DNA of 34,290 nucleotides, from NCBI GenBank assembly GCA_021846965.1, contig JAJZWA010000039.1, forward strand, positions 1 to 34,290. The letters run 5' to 3'. The position numbers were made by a program, and so were the translations under genes. This document shows, piece by piece, positions 12,922-22,366 of this stretch. This DNA is from Pseudomonadota bacterium (GTDB lineage Bacteria > Pseudomonadota > Gammaproteobacteria > Burkholderiales > Burkholderiaceae_C). Every line of letters begins with the position of its first letter. Position 1 is the stretch's first letter. Below the pieces are notes generated by a model. It was given only the letters and a program-made list of their open reading frames with translations, made no database searches and was not told where the DNA came from.

Positions 12922-14919
12922 TTCCTCGAACTCCAGCAGCTCGGCGCCGTCGGGCACCTGGTCGCCCACGCCGTAGTGCAGCACGCTGACCACGCCCTTG
13001 CGGGGCGCGCTGATGGTGTGCTCCATCTTCATCGCCTCCAGCACCAGCAGCGGAGCGCCCTTGTCGACCTGCTCGCCCGCCCGCACCGACACCGCGATCA
13101 CCTTGCCCGGCATGGGCGCGCGCAGGCTGTGTTCCTGGTGATGGGCGTCGCCTCCGGCATGCAGGGCATCGACCAGGCTCAGCACCGTGCAGCACCCGCC
13201 GTAGAACACGTGACGACGCTCAGCCGCGGCGACCACGGCCGCTTGCACATGGCGGTCGCCCAACCGGGCGCGCAAGTCCCCGCGCGCATCGGCCCGGCCG
13301 CTGGCGAGCACCCCGGGGCCCTCGCGTCCGTCCAGCCGCAGGCACCAGTGCGCACCGCGGGCCTCGGCGAGGATCTCGCGGACCTGCTCGCCATGGCGCA
13401 GGCGCAGGCGCCGCGTGCCCACGCCGTTGAGGCGCCAGGCGTCGGGCGCGGCCCAGGGCCCTTCCGATCCCGCTTCGGATCCGCCGGACGCTTCGGATCC
13501 GCCGGACCCGCCGAGCTCGGCCAGCGCTGCCAGCAGCCAGACCTCGTCCGCCGGCACCGCATCGTCCGGGAACAGCAGCGCCTGCTCGCGCTCGATCAGG
13601 CCGGTGTCCAGCCGGGCGCCGGCGAAGGACGGCGTGGCCACCAGGCGGGCGAGGAAATCGACGTTGCTCGACACCCCGACCACGCGGTACTCGGCCAGCG
13701 CCCGGCGCATGCGCCCGAGCGCCTGCGCGCGGTCCGCGCCGCGCACGATGAGCTTGGCGATCATGGGGTCGTAGTGCGGGGTGATCTCGTCGCCCTGTTC
13801 CACCCCGGTGTCCACGCGCACGTCCTCGTCCTGCACGGGCGGGCGCAGGTGCAACAGGCGGCCGGTGGAAGGCAGGAAACCGCGCTGCGGGTCCTCGGCA
13901 TACACGCGCGCCTCGATGGCATGGCCGTGGATGGCCAGCTGCTCCTGGCGCAGGGGCAGCGGCTCGCCGGCGGCCACGCGCAGCTGCCACTCGACCAGGT
14001 CGAGCCCGGTGATCATCTCGGTCACCGGGTGCTCCACCTGAAGGCGGGTGTTCATTTCCATGAAATAGAAACTGCCGTCCTGGTGGGCGATGAACTCCAC
14101 CGTGCCGGCCCCCACATAGCCCACCGCCCGGGCCGCCTCCACCGCGGCACGACCCATGGCCTCCCGGCGCTCGGGAGTCATGCCGGGCGCGGGGGCCTCC
14201 TCCAGCACCTTCTGGTGCCGGCGCTGCACCGAGCAGTCGCGCTCGAACAGGTACACGCACTGGCCGTGGGTGTCGCCGAACACCTGGATCTCGATATGCC
14301 TCGGGCGCAGCACGTACTTCTCGACCAGCACGCGCTCGTCTCCGAAGGCGCCCAGAGCCTCGCGCTTGCAGGACTGCAGGGCGGCCGCGAACTCGGCCGG
14401 ATCGTCCACCCGGCGCATGCCCTTGCCTCCGCCGCCAGCGCTGGCCTTGATGAGCACCGGATAGCCGATGCGCGCGGCCTCGCGCGCCAGCAGCTGCGGG
14501 TCCTGGTCCTCGCCGTGGTAGCCGGGGGTGAGCGGCACGCCGGCCTGCTCCATCAAGGCCTTGGCCGCGGACTTCGAGCCCATGGCGCGAATGGCCGAGG
14601 CCGGCGGGCCGATGAACACGATGCCCGCGCGCTCGCAGGCCTCGGCGAAATCCTCGTTCTCGGACAGGAAGCCGTAGCCGGGGTGGATGGCCTCGGCCCC
14701 GCTGCGCCGCGCGGCCTCCAGGATGCGCTCGCCCACCAGGTAGGACTCGCGCGCCGGCGCCGGCCCGATGAGCACGGCCTCGTCGGCCGTGCGCACGTGG
14801 CGCGCGCCGGCGTCGGCCTCGGAGTACACGGCCACCGTGGCGATGCCCAGGGAACGCGCGGTGCGCATCACCCGGCAGGCAATCTCGCCGCGGTTGGCGA
14901 CCAGGATCTTCTTGAACAT
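12913..14919 (-). CDS. mccA: Methylcrotonyl-CoA carboxylase alpha subunit (biotin carboxylase + biotin carrier)
   Basis: This 668-residue biotin-dependent carboxylase subunit has a biotin carboxylase domain at about 1-450, starting FKKILVANRGEIACR, with the ATP-grasp glycine loop AGGGGKGM at 161-168. A middle segment follows, then a C-terminal biotinyl domain with EAMKMEH, where Lys631 is the biotin attachment site. With the beta subunit it carboxylates 3-methylcrotonyl-CoA to 3-methylglutaconyl-CoA in leucine/isovalerate degradation. Assignment as MCC rather than acetyl-, propionyl- or geranyl-CoA carboxylase rests on the ivd and mccB neighbours. The ATG has GAGGAG 8 nt upstream and lies 28 bp after the mccB stop. 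The linker after the carboxylase domain contains a Gly/Ser/Glu repeat (see 13471-13506). Confidence 0.93.
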   Translation of the reverse strand: MFKKILVANRGEIACRVMRTARSLGIATVAVYSEADAGARHVRTADEAVLIGPAPARESYLVGERILEAARRSGAEAIHPGYGFLSENEDFAEACERAGIVFIGPPASAIRAMGSKSAAKALMEQAGVPLTPGYHGEDQDPQLLAREAARIGYPVLIKASAGGGGKGMRRVDDPAEFAAALQSCKREALGAFGDERVLVEKYVLRPRHIEIQVFGDTHGQCVYLFERDCSVQRRHQKVLEEAPAPGMTPERREAMGRAAVEAARAVGYVGAGTVEFIAHQDGSFYFMEMNTRLQVEHPVTEMITGLDLVEWQLRVAAGEPLPLRQEQLAIHGHAIEARVYAEDPQRGFLPSTGRLLHLRPPVQDEDVRVDTGVEQGDEITPHYDPMIAKLIVRGADRAQALGRMRRALAEYRVVGVSSNVDFLARLVATPSFAGARLDTGLIEREQALLFPDDAVPADEVWLLAALAELGGSGGSEASGGSEAGSEGPWAAPDAWRLNGVGTRRLRLRHGEQVREILAEARGAHWCLRLDGREGPGVLASGRADARGDLRARLGDRHVQAAVVAAAERRHVFYGGCCTVLSLVDALHAGGDAHHQEHSLRAPMPGKVIAVSVRAGEQVDKGAPLLVLEAMKMEHTISAPRKGVVSVLHYGVGDQVPDGAELLEFEELE
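13471..13506. repeat. 18-bp tandem repeat (x2) inside mccA
   Basis: Two perfect consecutive copies of an 18-bp unit (13471-13488, 13489-13506) are followed by a partial match. In the mccA frame each unit encodes Ser-Gly-Gly-Ser-Glu-Ala, giving a flexible Gly/Ser linker between the biotin carboxylase core and the carrier half. This looks like a recent in-frame slippage duplication and is a possible variable-number locus. Confidence 0.85.
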
Positions 14920-14947
14920 CGTGCAGACTCCTCGGACCCTGCCGGCC

Positions 14948-16555
14948 CTACATGCGGAACACGCCGAAGCGCGTGGGCGGGATCGGCGCGTTCAGCGCGG
15001 CCGACAGCGACAAGCCCAGCACCCGGCGCGCCTGCGCGGGGTCGACCACGCCGTCGTCCCACAGCCGCGCCGTGGCGTAGTACGGGTGGCCCTGGGCTTC
15101 GTACTGGGCGCGGATGGGCTGCTTGAAGGCCTCCTCCTCCTGCGCGCTCCACTGCCCCCCCCGGACCTCGATGCCCTCGCGCCGCACCGTGGCGAGCACG
15201 CCGGCGGCCTGCTCCCCTCCCATCACGCTGATGCGCGCGTTGGGCCACATCCAGAGGAAGCGCGGCGAGTAGGCGCGACCGCACATGCCGTAGTTCCCGG
15301 CGCCGAAGCTCCCGCCGAGCAGCATGGTGATCTTGGGCACCTGGGTGGTGGCCACCGCGGTGACCATCTTCGCGCCGTGCTTGGCGATGCCCTCGTTCTC
15401 GTAGCGCTGCCCCACCATGAATCCGGTGATGTTCTGCAGGAACACCAGCGGCACGCCCCGCTGCGAGCACAGCTCGATGAAATGCGCGCCCTTGAGCGCA
15501 GACTCGCCGAACAGGATGCCGTTGTTGGCGACGATGCCCACGGGCATGCCGTACAGGCGCGCGAATCCGGTGACCAGCGTGGTGCCGTAGCGCGGCTTGA
15601 ATTCGTCGAAGCGCGAACCGTCGACCACGCGCGCGATCACCTCGCGCACGTCATAGGGCTTGCGGGTGTCGCGCGGGATGATGCCGTAGATCTCCCGCGG
15701 GTCGTACAGCGGCTCCTCCGCCGCCTCGAGCTTCACGGTCGAGGGTTTCACGCGGTTGAAGTTGCCCACGATGCGCCGCGCCAGCAGCAGGGCGTGGGCG
15801 TCGTTGTCGGCCAGGTGGTCGGCCACGCCGGAGATGCGGGTGTGCACGTCGCCGCCACCCAGCGCCTCGGCGCTGACCACTTCGCCGGTGGCCGCCTTCA
15901 CCAGCGGCGGCCCGCCCAGGAAGATCGTGCCCTGCTCGCGCACGATCACCGTCTCGTCGCTCATGGCCGGCACGTAGGCACCGCCGGCGGTGCAGGAACC
16001 CATGACCACGGCCACCTGCGGGATGCCCATCGCGGACATATTGGCCTGGTTGAAGAAAATGCGCCCGAAATGCTCGCGATCCGGGAACACCTCGTCCTGC
16101 AGCGGCAGGAAGGCTCCGCCCGAGTCGACCAGGTACACGCAAGGCAGCTGGTTGGCCTGCGCGATCTCCTGCGCGCGCAGATGCTTTTTCACCGTCAGGG
16201 GATAGTAGGTGCCGCCCTTGACGGTGGCGTCATTGGCCACCACCATGCACTCCAGCCCCTGGATGCGCCCGATGCCGGCCACCATGCCGGCGCCCGGCGC
16301 CTCGCCGTCGTACAGGCCCCAGGCGGCCAGCTGGCCGATCTCCAGGAAGGGCGAACCGGGGTCCAGCAGCAGCTCGATGCGCTCGCGCGCCAGCAGCTTG
16401 CCCCGCGCCGTGTGGCGCGAGCGGGCGGCCTCGCCACCGCCGAGCTCGACCTGCGCGACCTTGGCACGCAGGTCCTCGACCAGCGCGAGCATGGCCTCCG
16501 AGTTGGCCCGGAACTCCTCCGAGCGCGGGTCGATCTGGCTTTGCAGCACATGCAT
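14948..16555 (-). CDS. mccB: Methylcrotonyl-CoA carboxylase beta subunit (carboxyltransferase)
   Basis: This 535-residue acyl-CoA carboxyltransferase has two crotonase-like halves. The N-terminal half (about 25-290) contains the [14 protein letters not shown] segment and the oxyanion-type glycine pairs. The C-terminal half (about 300-530) contains the [11 protein letters not shown] segment and the [16 protein letters not shown] stretch, which is highly typical of MCC beta subunits. It transfers CO2 from carboxybiotin to 3-methylcrotonyl-CoA. The ATG at 16555 has GAGGAG 6 nt upstream and follows the ivd stop by 31 bp. In many proteobacterial liu clusters a methylglutaconyl-CoA hydratase gene sits between the subunit genes. 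Here there are only 28 bp. Confidence 0.96.
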   Translation of the reverse strand: MHVLQSQIDPRSEEFRANSEAMLALVEDLRAKVAQVELGGGEAARSRHTARGKLLARERIELLLDPGSPFLEIGQLAAWGLYDGEAPGAGMVAGIGRIQGLECMVVANDATVKGGTYYPLTVKKHLRAQEIAQANQLPCVYLVDSGGAFLPLQDEVFPDREHFGRIFFNQANMSAMGIPQVAVVMGSCTAGGAYVPAMSDETVIVREQGTIFLGGPPLVKAATGEVVSAEALGGGDVHTRISGVADHLADNDAHALLLARRIVGNFNRVKPSTVKLEAAEEPLYDPREIYGIIPRDTRKPYDVREVIARVVDGSRFDEFKPRYGTTLVTGFARLYGMPVGIVANNGILFGESALKGAHFIELCSQRGVPLVFLQNITGFMVGQRYENEGIAKHGAKMVTAVATTQVPKITMLLGGSFGAGNYGMCGRAYSPRFLWMWPNARISVMGGEQAAGVLATVRREGIEVRGGQWSAQEEEAFKQPIRAQYEAQGHPYYATARLWDDGVVDPAQARRVLGLSLSAALNAPIPPTRFGVFRM

Positions 16556-16586
16556 GGGCGGCTCCTCGACGGCTCGACGCTTCGGC

Positions 16587-17762
16587 TCAGGCGGTCTCGG
16601 CGAACAGCTCGCGCCCGATCAGCATGCGCCGGATCTCGCTGGTACCGGCGCCAATCTCGTACAGCTTGGCGTCGCGCCACAGGCGCGGCGTCGGATATTC
16701 GTTGACGTAGCCGTTGCCCCCCAGCACCTGGATGGCCTCGCCGGCCATCCACGTGGCCTTCTCGGCCGAATACAGGATCGCCGCGGCCGCGTCCTTGCGC
16801 AGGGTGCGTGCGTGGTCCGCGCGGTCGCAGGCGCGGCCCACCGCATACACCAGCGCGCGGCTGGCCTGCCACGTGGTGTACATGTCGGCCAGCTTGCCCT
16901 GCATGAGCTGGAACTCGCCGATGCTCTGGCCGAACTGCTTGCGCTCGTGCACGTAGGGCACGACCACGTCCATGCAGGCGGCCATGATGCCCAGCGGCCC
17001 GCCCGACAGCACGGCGCGCTCGTAGTCCAGGCCTGACATCAGCACCCGCACGCCGCCGCCCACTCCGCCCAGCACATTGTCCTCGGGAATCTCGCAGTCC
17101 TCGAAGAACACCGGGTAGGTGTTGGAGCCGCGCATGCCCAGCTTGTCCAGCTTGGAGCCGAAGGACAGGCCCTTGAAGCCCTTTTCCACGATGAAGGCGG
17201 TGATGCCCTTGGGTCCGGCCTGCGGGTCGGTCTTGGCGTAGACCACCAGGGTGTCGGCGTCGCCGCCGTTGGTGATCCACATCTTCGATCCGTTGAGCAC
17301 GTAGCGGTCACCGCGCCTGTCGGCGCGCAGCTTCATGCTCACCACGTCGGAGCCGGCGCCCGGCTCGCTCATGGCCAGCGCACCCACGTGTTCGCCGGAC
17401 ACCAGCCGGGGCAGGTAGCGGCGCTTCTGCTCGGGCGTGCCGTTGCGATGCAACTGGTTCACGCACAGGTTGGAGTGGGCGCCGTAGGACAGGCCCACCG
17501 AGGCCGAGGCGCGCGAGACTTCCTCCATCGCGACCATGTGCGCGAGATAGCCCAGATCGGTGCCGCCGTACTCCTCGGACACGGTCATGCCGTGCAGCCC
17601 CAGCTCGCCGAGCTTTTTCCACAGGTCGGCGGGAAACAGGTTGTCGCGATCGACCTGGGCGGCGCGGGGCGCGATTTCCCGGGCCGCGAAGGCCCGCACG
17701 GTTTCGCGCAGCATGTCGATCGTCTCGCCGAGGCCGAAGTCGAGGCCGGGTAGCTGAACCAT
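16587..17762 (-). CDS. ivd: Isovaleryl-CoA dehydrogenase
   Basis: This 391-residue FAD-dependent acyl-CoA dehydrogenase oxidises isovaleryl-CoA to 3-methylcrotonyl-CoA, passing electrons to ETF. The N-terminal helical domain, the MSEPGAGSD flavin/substrate loop (131-139) and WITNGG are present. The catalytic Glu is placed at 248 in [15 protein letters not shown], the position characteristic of isovaleryl-CoA dehydrogenase rather than the C-terminal position of most short-chain enzymes. The C-terminal [11 protein letters not shown] and [11 protein letters not shown] stretches complete the family pattern. It is the first gene of the leftward ivd-mccB-mccA operon, with AGGAG 6 nt before the ATG, and is divergent from the AraC-type regulator. 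Confidence 0.96.
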   Translation of the reverse strand: MVQLPGLDFGLGETIDMLRETVRAFAAREIAPRAAQVDRDNLFPADLWKKLGELGLHGMTVSEEYGGTDLGYLAHMVAMEEVSRASASVGLSYGAHSNLCVNQLHRNGTPEQKRRYLPRLVSGEHVGALAMSEPGAGSDVVSMKLRADRRGDRYVLNGSKMWITNGGDADTLVVYAKTDPQAGPKGITAFIVEKGFKGLSFGSKLDKLGMRGSNTYPVFFEDCEIPEDNVLGGVGGGVRVLMSGLDYERAVLSGGPLGIMAACMDVVVPYVHERKQFGQSIGEFQLMQGKLADMYTTWQASRALVYAVGRACDRADHARTLRKDAAAAILYSAEKATWMAGEAIQVLGGNGYVNEYPTPRLWRDAKLYEIGAGTSEIRRMLIGRELFAETA

Positions 17763-17859
17763 GGAAGTCTCCTGTCAACGGGGGGCGGAGCCGAGCCCCG
17801 GGCCTGCATGCCCGAGGCGCTCCAGGCTAGCACTCTAGGACTTCACGTAGCGCATAGTC

Positions 17860-17891
17860 TGCCAAGATGGTTGCAAATCCTGCCAACTTGG
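17860..17891. promoter_or_regulatory. Candidate AraC-type operator: two TGCCAAnnTGG repeats 21 bp apart
   Basis: TGCCAAGATGG (17860-17870) and TGCCAACTTGG (17881-17891) are direct repeats identical at nine of eleven positions and spaced exactly 21 bp. That is the classical geometry of AraC/XylS half sites. They lie between the ivd and AraC-type genes. Read leftward, TTGGCA of the proximal site could overlap or substitute for an ivd -35, as in class II activation (inference). Confidence 0.65.
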
Positions 17892-17915
17892 AGATGCTCA
17901 CGACACCCCGGGCCC

Positions 17916-17921
17916 TACAAT
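17916..17921 (+). promoter_or_regulatory. -10 element of the AraC-type gene
   Basis: TACAAT matches the sigma-70 -10 at five of six positions, 28 bp before the AraC-type ATG. No good -35 is present at 16-18 bp. The 21-bp-phased repeats end 24 bp upstream, compatible with activator dependence or autoregulation. Confidence 0.4.
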
Positions 17922-17949
17922 CGCGCCATCCACGCGCCGGCCCACGCCC

Positions 17950-19041
17950 ATGCCCCCCGCATCCGCCGCCTCCCTGCCCAGGCGGGATCCCGCCCTGACG
18001 CCCATGGCGTTCGTGCAGGCGGTGGTGCGCGCCTACCAGCGCTATGGGGCGGACCCGTCGGCGGCGCTGCGCCTGGCGCAAATCGCGCCGGAGTTGGTGA
18101 ACCAGTCGCAGGCCCGCGTGACCGCCCGGCAGTTCGAGGCGCTGTGCCGCGCGGCCATGCAGGAGCTGGACGACGAGGCCCTGGGCTGGTTCTCGCGCCG
18201 CCTGCCCTGGGGCAGCTACGGCCTGCTGTGCCGCGGCTCGCTGACGGCGCCCGACCTCGGCGTGGCGCTCAAGCGCTGGTGCCGGCACCATCGACTGCTC
18301 ACCGAGGACCTGCTGCTGCATCTGGAGCTGCGCGATGGCGTCGCCACCCTGGCCATCGAGGAGCGGCGCGACTTCGGTGCGCTGCGCGAACTGTGCCTGG
18401 TCACCACCCTGCGCTACGTGCATGGCTATGCCTGCTGGCTGATCGACTCGCGCATCCCCCTGCTGGGCACCGAGTTCCCGCTGCGCCGCCCGGCGCACGG
18501 CGACGTGCACCCGCTCCTGTTCCCCGGCCCGGTGCGCTTCGAGGCGGCGCGCGCGAGCATGAGCCTGCCGGCCCAGTACCTGGAGCTGAGGCCCCGGCGC
18601 GACGAGCGCGCGCTGCAGGCCATGCTGCAGAACGCCCTGTCCCTGACCGTGCTGCAGTACCGCCGCGACCGGCTGCTGGCCAGCCGCGCGCGCGCCCTCA
18701 TGGCCGCGCGCCCCGACGAGGCGCACACCGCGCCCACCCTGGCCGCGGCGCTCAACGTGTCCACGCGCACCCTGCACCGGCAGTTGCGCGACGAGGGCAC
18801 TTCGCTGCAGCAGTTGAAGGACACGGTTCGCTTCGAGCGCGCGGCGCAGATGCTGCGCCAGGGCCGGCATGCGATCAAGCAGGTCGCGTTGTCGGTGGGA
18901 TTCGCCAGCGAGAAGACCTTCGCCCGCGCCTTCGGCGCCTGGGCCGGACAGAGCCCCAGCGCCTACCGCGGCGGCCCGGGCTCGAGCACACCCGGCCGGC
19001 ACGGGGCACGTGGCGCGGGGGATGACGATGGTCTACAGTGA
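17950..19041 (+). CDS. AraC-family transcriptional regulator (AraC arabinose-binding-like N domain)
   Basis: This 363-residue regulator has an N-terminal ~200-residue sensor domain of the OruR/arabinose-binding-like type ([33 protein letters not shown]). A C-terminal double HTH covers about 255-350 ([25 protein letters not shown] and [20 protein letters not shown] with the PSAYR end). It sits between the divergent ivd-mcc operon and co-directional icmF, whose start is only 25 bp after its stop, so it likely controls both sides. The inducer is probably a branched acyl-CoA or acid (inference). No clear ribosome binding site marks the ATG at 17950. ATG at 18004 is an alternative that would still keep the sensor core. 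Confidence 0.9.
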   Translation: MPPASAASLPRRDPALTPMAFVQAVVRAYQRYGADPSAALRLAQIAPELVNQSQARVTARQFEALCRAAMQELDDEALGWFSRRLPWGSYGLLCRGSLTAPDLGVALKRWCRHHRLLTEDLLLHLELRDGVATLAIEERRDFGALRELCLVTTLRYVHGYACWLIDSRIPLLGTEFPLRRPAHGDVHPLLFPGPVRFEAARASMSLPAQYLELRPRRDERALQAMLQNALSLTVLQYRRDRLLASRARALMAARPDEAHTAPTLAAALNVSTRTLHRQLRDEGTSLQQLKDTVRFERAAQMLRQGRHAIKQVALSVGFASEKTFARAFGAWAGQSPSAYRGGPGSSTPGRHGARGAGDDDGLQ

Positions 19042-19066
19042 CGCAGGGACAACACCGGGGCTTCCC

Positions 19067-22000
19067 ATGACCGATCTTTCCGCGCAACAACAGGTGCTGG
19101 CCGGCTACCGACCGACCCACAAGGTCCGCTTCGTCACCGCGGCTGCCCTGTTCGACGGCCACGACGCCGCCATCAACATCATGCGCCGCATCCTGCAGGG
19201 CATGGGCGCCGAGGTGATCCACCTCGGCCACAACCGCTCGGTCGAGGAGGTTGTGACGGCAGCGCTGCAGGAGGATGCCCAGGGCATCGCGGTGAGCTCC
19301 TACCAGGGCGGGCATGTGGAGTACTTCCGCTACATGGTCGACCTGCTTCGCCAGCGCGGAGGCGAGCACATCCAGGTATTCGGCGGAGGCGGCGGCGTCA
19401 TCGTCCCGGCCGAGATCCGCGAACTGCAGGACTACGGCGTGGCGCGCATCTACAGCCCGGAGGACGGGCAGCGCATGGGCCTGCAGGGCATGATCGGCGA
19501 GATGCTCATGCTCTGCGACCGCGAGGCGGGCGCGGTCGAAGCCGGGGTGCTGGACGCCGTGGGCGGCCACACGCCGCAAGCCTGGCGCGCGCTGGCGCGC
19601 CTGATCACCGCGCTCGAGAACGGGCGCGCCGACGCCGCGCTGATCGCCGCCTTGCGCCGGCGGGCGGGGCAGGCACGGGTGCCGGTGCTGGGCATCACCG
19701 GCACCGGCGGCGCGGGCAAGTCCAGCCTCACCGACGAGCTGGTGCGGCGCCTGCGCCTGGACCAGCAGGACCGGCTGCGCGTGGCCGTGATCAGCATCGA
19801 CCCCTCGCGGCGCAAGAGCGGAGGCGCGCTGCTGGGCGATCGCATCCGCATGAACGCCATCGGGCCCTGGCGCGACGGCCCCCGCGTGTACATGCGCAGC
19901 ATGGCCACGCGCGAGACTGGCAGCGAGATCAGCGCCGCGCTGCCCGACGTGCTGGCGGCGGTGAAGGTGGCGGGCTTCGACCTGGTGGTGGTGGAGACCT
20001 CGGGCATCGGCCAGGGCGACGCGGCCATCGTGCCCCTGGTGGACGTTCCGCTGTACGTGATGACACCGGAATTCGGCGCTGCCAGCCAGCTCGAGAAGAT
20101 CGACATGCTGGATTTCGCCGAGTTCGTGGCCATCAACAAGTTCGACCGCAAGGGCGCGGCCGACGCGCTGCGCGACGTGGCCAAGCAGGTGCAGCGCAAC
20201 CGCGAGGCCTTCGGCGTCCGCCCCGAGGACATGCCCGTGTTCGGCACCATGGCGAGCCGATTCAACGACGACGGCGTCACCGCGCTGTACCAGGCGCTGC
20301 GTGCGCGCCTGGGCGAGCTGGGTCTGGTGCTGGGCGACGCTGCGCTGCCGGCCGTGTCCACGCGCTACAGCACGCATCGCCACCCCATCGTCCCGCCGGC
20401 GCGCACGCGCTACCTGGCCGACATCGCGGAGGTCGTGCGCACCTACAAGCGCCGCGCCGCCGAGCAGGCCGTGCTGGCGCGCGAGATCCAGCAGCTGCGC
20501 GCGGCGCGCGCCATGCTGGAGGCCGCCGGCGCCGCCGAGGCCATGGCGGCCGCCGGCCCGCAGCTCGATCAGCTGGCCGCGCAGCGTGAACGGCGCCTGG
20601 GCGAGGCGGCGCGCCAGATCCTGGACGGCTGGGATGAGCTGCAGCGCACCTACGCCGGCGACGAGCACGTCGTGAAGGTGCGCGACCGCGAGATCCGCAC
20701 CCGCCTGACGGTGCGCACGCTGTCGGGCACGACCCTGCGCAAAGTGGCTCTTCCACGCTACGAGGACCATGGCGAGCGCCTGAAATGGCTGCTGCTGGAA
20801 AACGTGCCGGGGGGCTTCCCCTACACGGCCGGGACCTTCGCGTTCAAGCGCGAGGGCGAGGATCCCACGCGCATGTTCGCCGGCGAGGGCGACGCCTTCC
20901 GCACCAATCGACGCTTCAAGCTGGTCAGCGAGGGCATGCCCGCCAAGCGCCTGTCCACGGCCTTCGATTCGGTCACGCTGTACGGCAACGACCCCGACCT
21001 GCGCCCCGACATCCACGGCAAGATCGGCAACTCGGGGGTGAGCATCGCCACGCTGGACGACCTGAAGGTGCTGTACTCGGGCTTCGACCTGTGCGATGCC
21101 TCGACCTCGGTGTCGATGACCATCAACGGGCCGGCACCGAGCATCCTGGCCATGTTCATGAATGCGGCCGTCGACCAGCAGCTGGACAAGTTCGAGGCCG
21201 AGCATGGCCATGCGCCCTCGCCCGAGCAGGCGCGCCAGCTGCGCGCCTGGGCGCTGGCCAACGTGCGCGGCACCGTGCAGGCGGACATCCTCAAGGAGGA
21301 CCAGGGCCAGAACACCTGCATCTTCTCCACCGAGTTCAGCCTCAAGGTGATGGGGGACATCCAGGAGTACTTCGTGCGCCACAAGGTGCGCAACTTCTAT
21401 TCGGTGAGCATCTCCGGCTACCACATCGCCGAGGCCGGGGCGAACCCGATCTCCCAGCTGGCCTTCACCCTGGCCAACGGCTTCACCTACGTGGAGGCCT
21501 ACCTGGCGCGGGGCATGGCCATCGACGACTTCGCGCCCAACCTGAGCTTCTTCTTCAGCAACGGCATGGATCCGGAGTACACGGTGCTGGGACGGGTGGC
21601 GCGGCGCATCTGGGCCGTGGCCATGCGCGAGCGCTATGGCGCGAGCGAGCGAAGCTGCAAGCTGAAGTACCACGTGCAGACCAGCGGGCGCAGCCTGCAC
21701 GCGCAGGAAATCGCCTTCAACGACATCCGCACCACGCTGCAGGCGCTGATCGCCATCTACGACAACTGCAACAGCCTGCACACCAACGCCTACGACGAGG
21801 CGATCACCACCCCAACCACCGAGTCGGTGCGGCGGGCCATGGCCATCCAGCTGATCATCAACCGCGAATGGGGGCTGGCGAAGAACGAGAACCCGAACCA
21901 GGGCTCCTTCATCATCGACGAGCTCACCGAACTGGTGGAGGAGGCCGTGCTGGCCGAGTTCGACCGCATCGCCGAGCGCGGCGGCGTGCTGGGCGCCATG

Positions 22001-22366
22001 GAAACCGGCTACCAGCGCGGCAAGATCCAGGAAGAGAGCATGCACTACGAGATGCTCAAGCACACCGGGGAGCTGCCGATCATCGGCGTCAACACTTTCC
22101 GCAACCCGGAGGGCGACCCGGTGCCCGAGAGCATCGAGCTGGCGCGCTCGACCCCCGAGGAAAAGCAGAGCCAGCTCGACCGGCTGCGCGACTTCCACGC
22201 CCGCCACGCCGACGAGGCGCCGCGCCAGCTGCAGCGCCTGCGCCAGGCCGTGATCGAGGACGGCAACGTGTTCGAGGTCCTGATGGACGCCGTGCGCTGC
22301 TGTTCCCTCGGCCAGCTCACCGACGCCCTGTTCGAGGTGGGTGGGCAGTACCGGCGCAGCATGTGA
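19067..22366 (+). CDS. icmF: Fused isobutyryl-CoA mutase IcmF (B12-binding + G-protein chaperone + mutase)
   Basis: This 1099-residue adenosylcobalamin enzyme has three parts in order. A B12-binding domain (about 15-150) carries DGHDAA with cobalt-ligand His32. A MeaI-type GTPase chaperone (about 200-420) has P-loop GTGGAGKSS near 212-220 and guanine-specificity NKFD. A linker follows, then the acyl-CoA mutase TIM barrel (about 560-1080). At the two residues that separate isobutyryl-CoA mutases from methylmalonyl-CoA mutases, Phe604 (RMFAGEG) replaces the mutase Tyr and Gln748 (DQGQNTC) replaces Arg. This indicates isobutyryl/butyryl-CoA, and possibly pivalyl/isovaleryl-CoA, rearrangement. 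The ATG at 19067 gives the length expected for IcmF; another in-frame ATG at 19022 lies inside the AraC-type gene. Four bases overlap with the next gene. Confidence 0.95.
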   Translation: MTDLSAQQQVLAGYRPTHKVRFVTAAALFDGHDAAINIMRRILQGMGAEVIHLGHNRSVEEVVTAALQEDAQGIAVSSYQGGHVEYFRYMVDLLRQRGGEHIQVFGGGGGVIVPAEIRELQDYGVARIYSPEDGQRMGLQGMIGEMLMLCDREAGAVEAGVLDAVGGHTPQAWRALARLITALENGRADAALIAALRRRAGQARVPVLGITGTGGAGKSSLTDELVRRLRLDQQDRLRVAVISIDPSRRKSGGALLGDRIRMNAIGPWRDGPRVYMRSMATRETGSEISAALPDVLAAVKVAGFDLVVVETSGIGQGDAAIVPLVDVPLYVMTPEFGAASQLEKIDMLDFAEFVAINKFDRKGAADALRDVAKQVQRNREAFGVRPEDMPVFGTMASRFNDDGVTALYQALRARLGELGLVLGDAALPAVSTRYSTHRHPIVPPARTRYLADIAEVVRTYKRRAAEQAVLAREIQQLRAARAMLEAAGAAEAMAAAGPQLDQLAAQRERRLGEAARQILDGWDELQRTYAGDEHVVKVRDREIRTRLTVRTLSGTTLRKVALPRYEDHGERLKWLLLENVPGGFPYTAGTFAFKREGEDPTRMFAGEGDAFRTNRRFKLVSEGMPAKRLSTAFDSVTLYGNDPDLRPDIHGKIGNSGVSIATLDDLKVLYSGFDLCDASTSVSMTINGPAPSILAMFMNAAVDQQLDKFEAEHGHAPSPEQARQLRAWALANVRGTVQADILKEDQGQNTCIFSTEFSLKVMGDIQEYFVRHKVRNFYSVSISGYHIAEAGANPISQLAFTLANGFTYVEAYLARGMAIDDFAPNLSFFFSNGMDPEYTVLGRVARRIWAVAMRERYGASERSCKLKYHVQTSGRSLHAQEIAFNDIRTTLQALIAIYDNCNSLHTNAYDEAITTPTTESVRRAMAIQLIINREWGLAKNENPNQGSFIIDELTELVEEAVLAEFDRIAERGGVLGAMETGYQRGKIQEESMHYEMLKHTGELPIIGVNTFRNPEGDPVPESIELARSTPEEKQSQLDRLRDFHARHADEAPRQLQRLRQAVIEDGNVFEVLMDAVRCCSLGQLTDALFEVGGQYRRSM

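Noticed and set aside
14920..14947. Small gene between mccB and mccA
   Set aside because: Only 28 bp, holding the mccA ribosome binding site.
19042..19066. Cobalamin riboswitch upstream of icmF
   Set aside because: Only 25 bp separate the AraC-type stop from the icmF start, too short for the element, and no B12-box sequence was seen in the upstream intergenic region.
18875..22207. 1110-codon open frame antisense to icmF
   Set aside because: It mirrors the GC-biased codon pattern of icmF, has the low-complexity His/Ala/Gly/Arg/Val composition of an antisense shadow, and no recognisable domain.
19067..22366. Annotation as methylmalonyl-CoA mutase
   Set aside because: The fused three-domain order and Phe604/Gln748 in place of Tyr/Arg point to IcmF; the methylmalonyl-CoA enzyme needs the Arg for its carboxylate.
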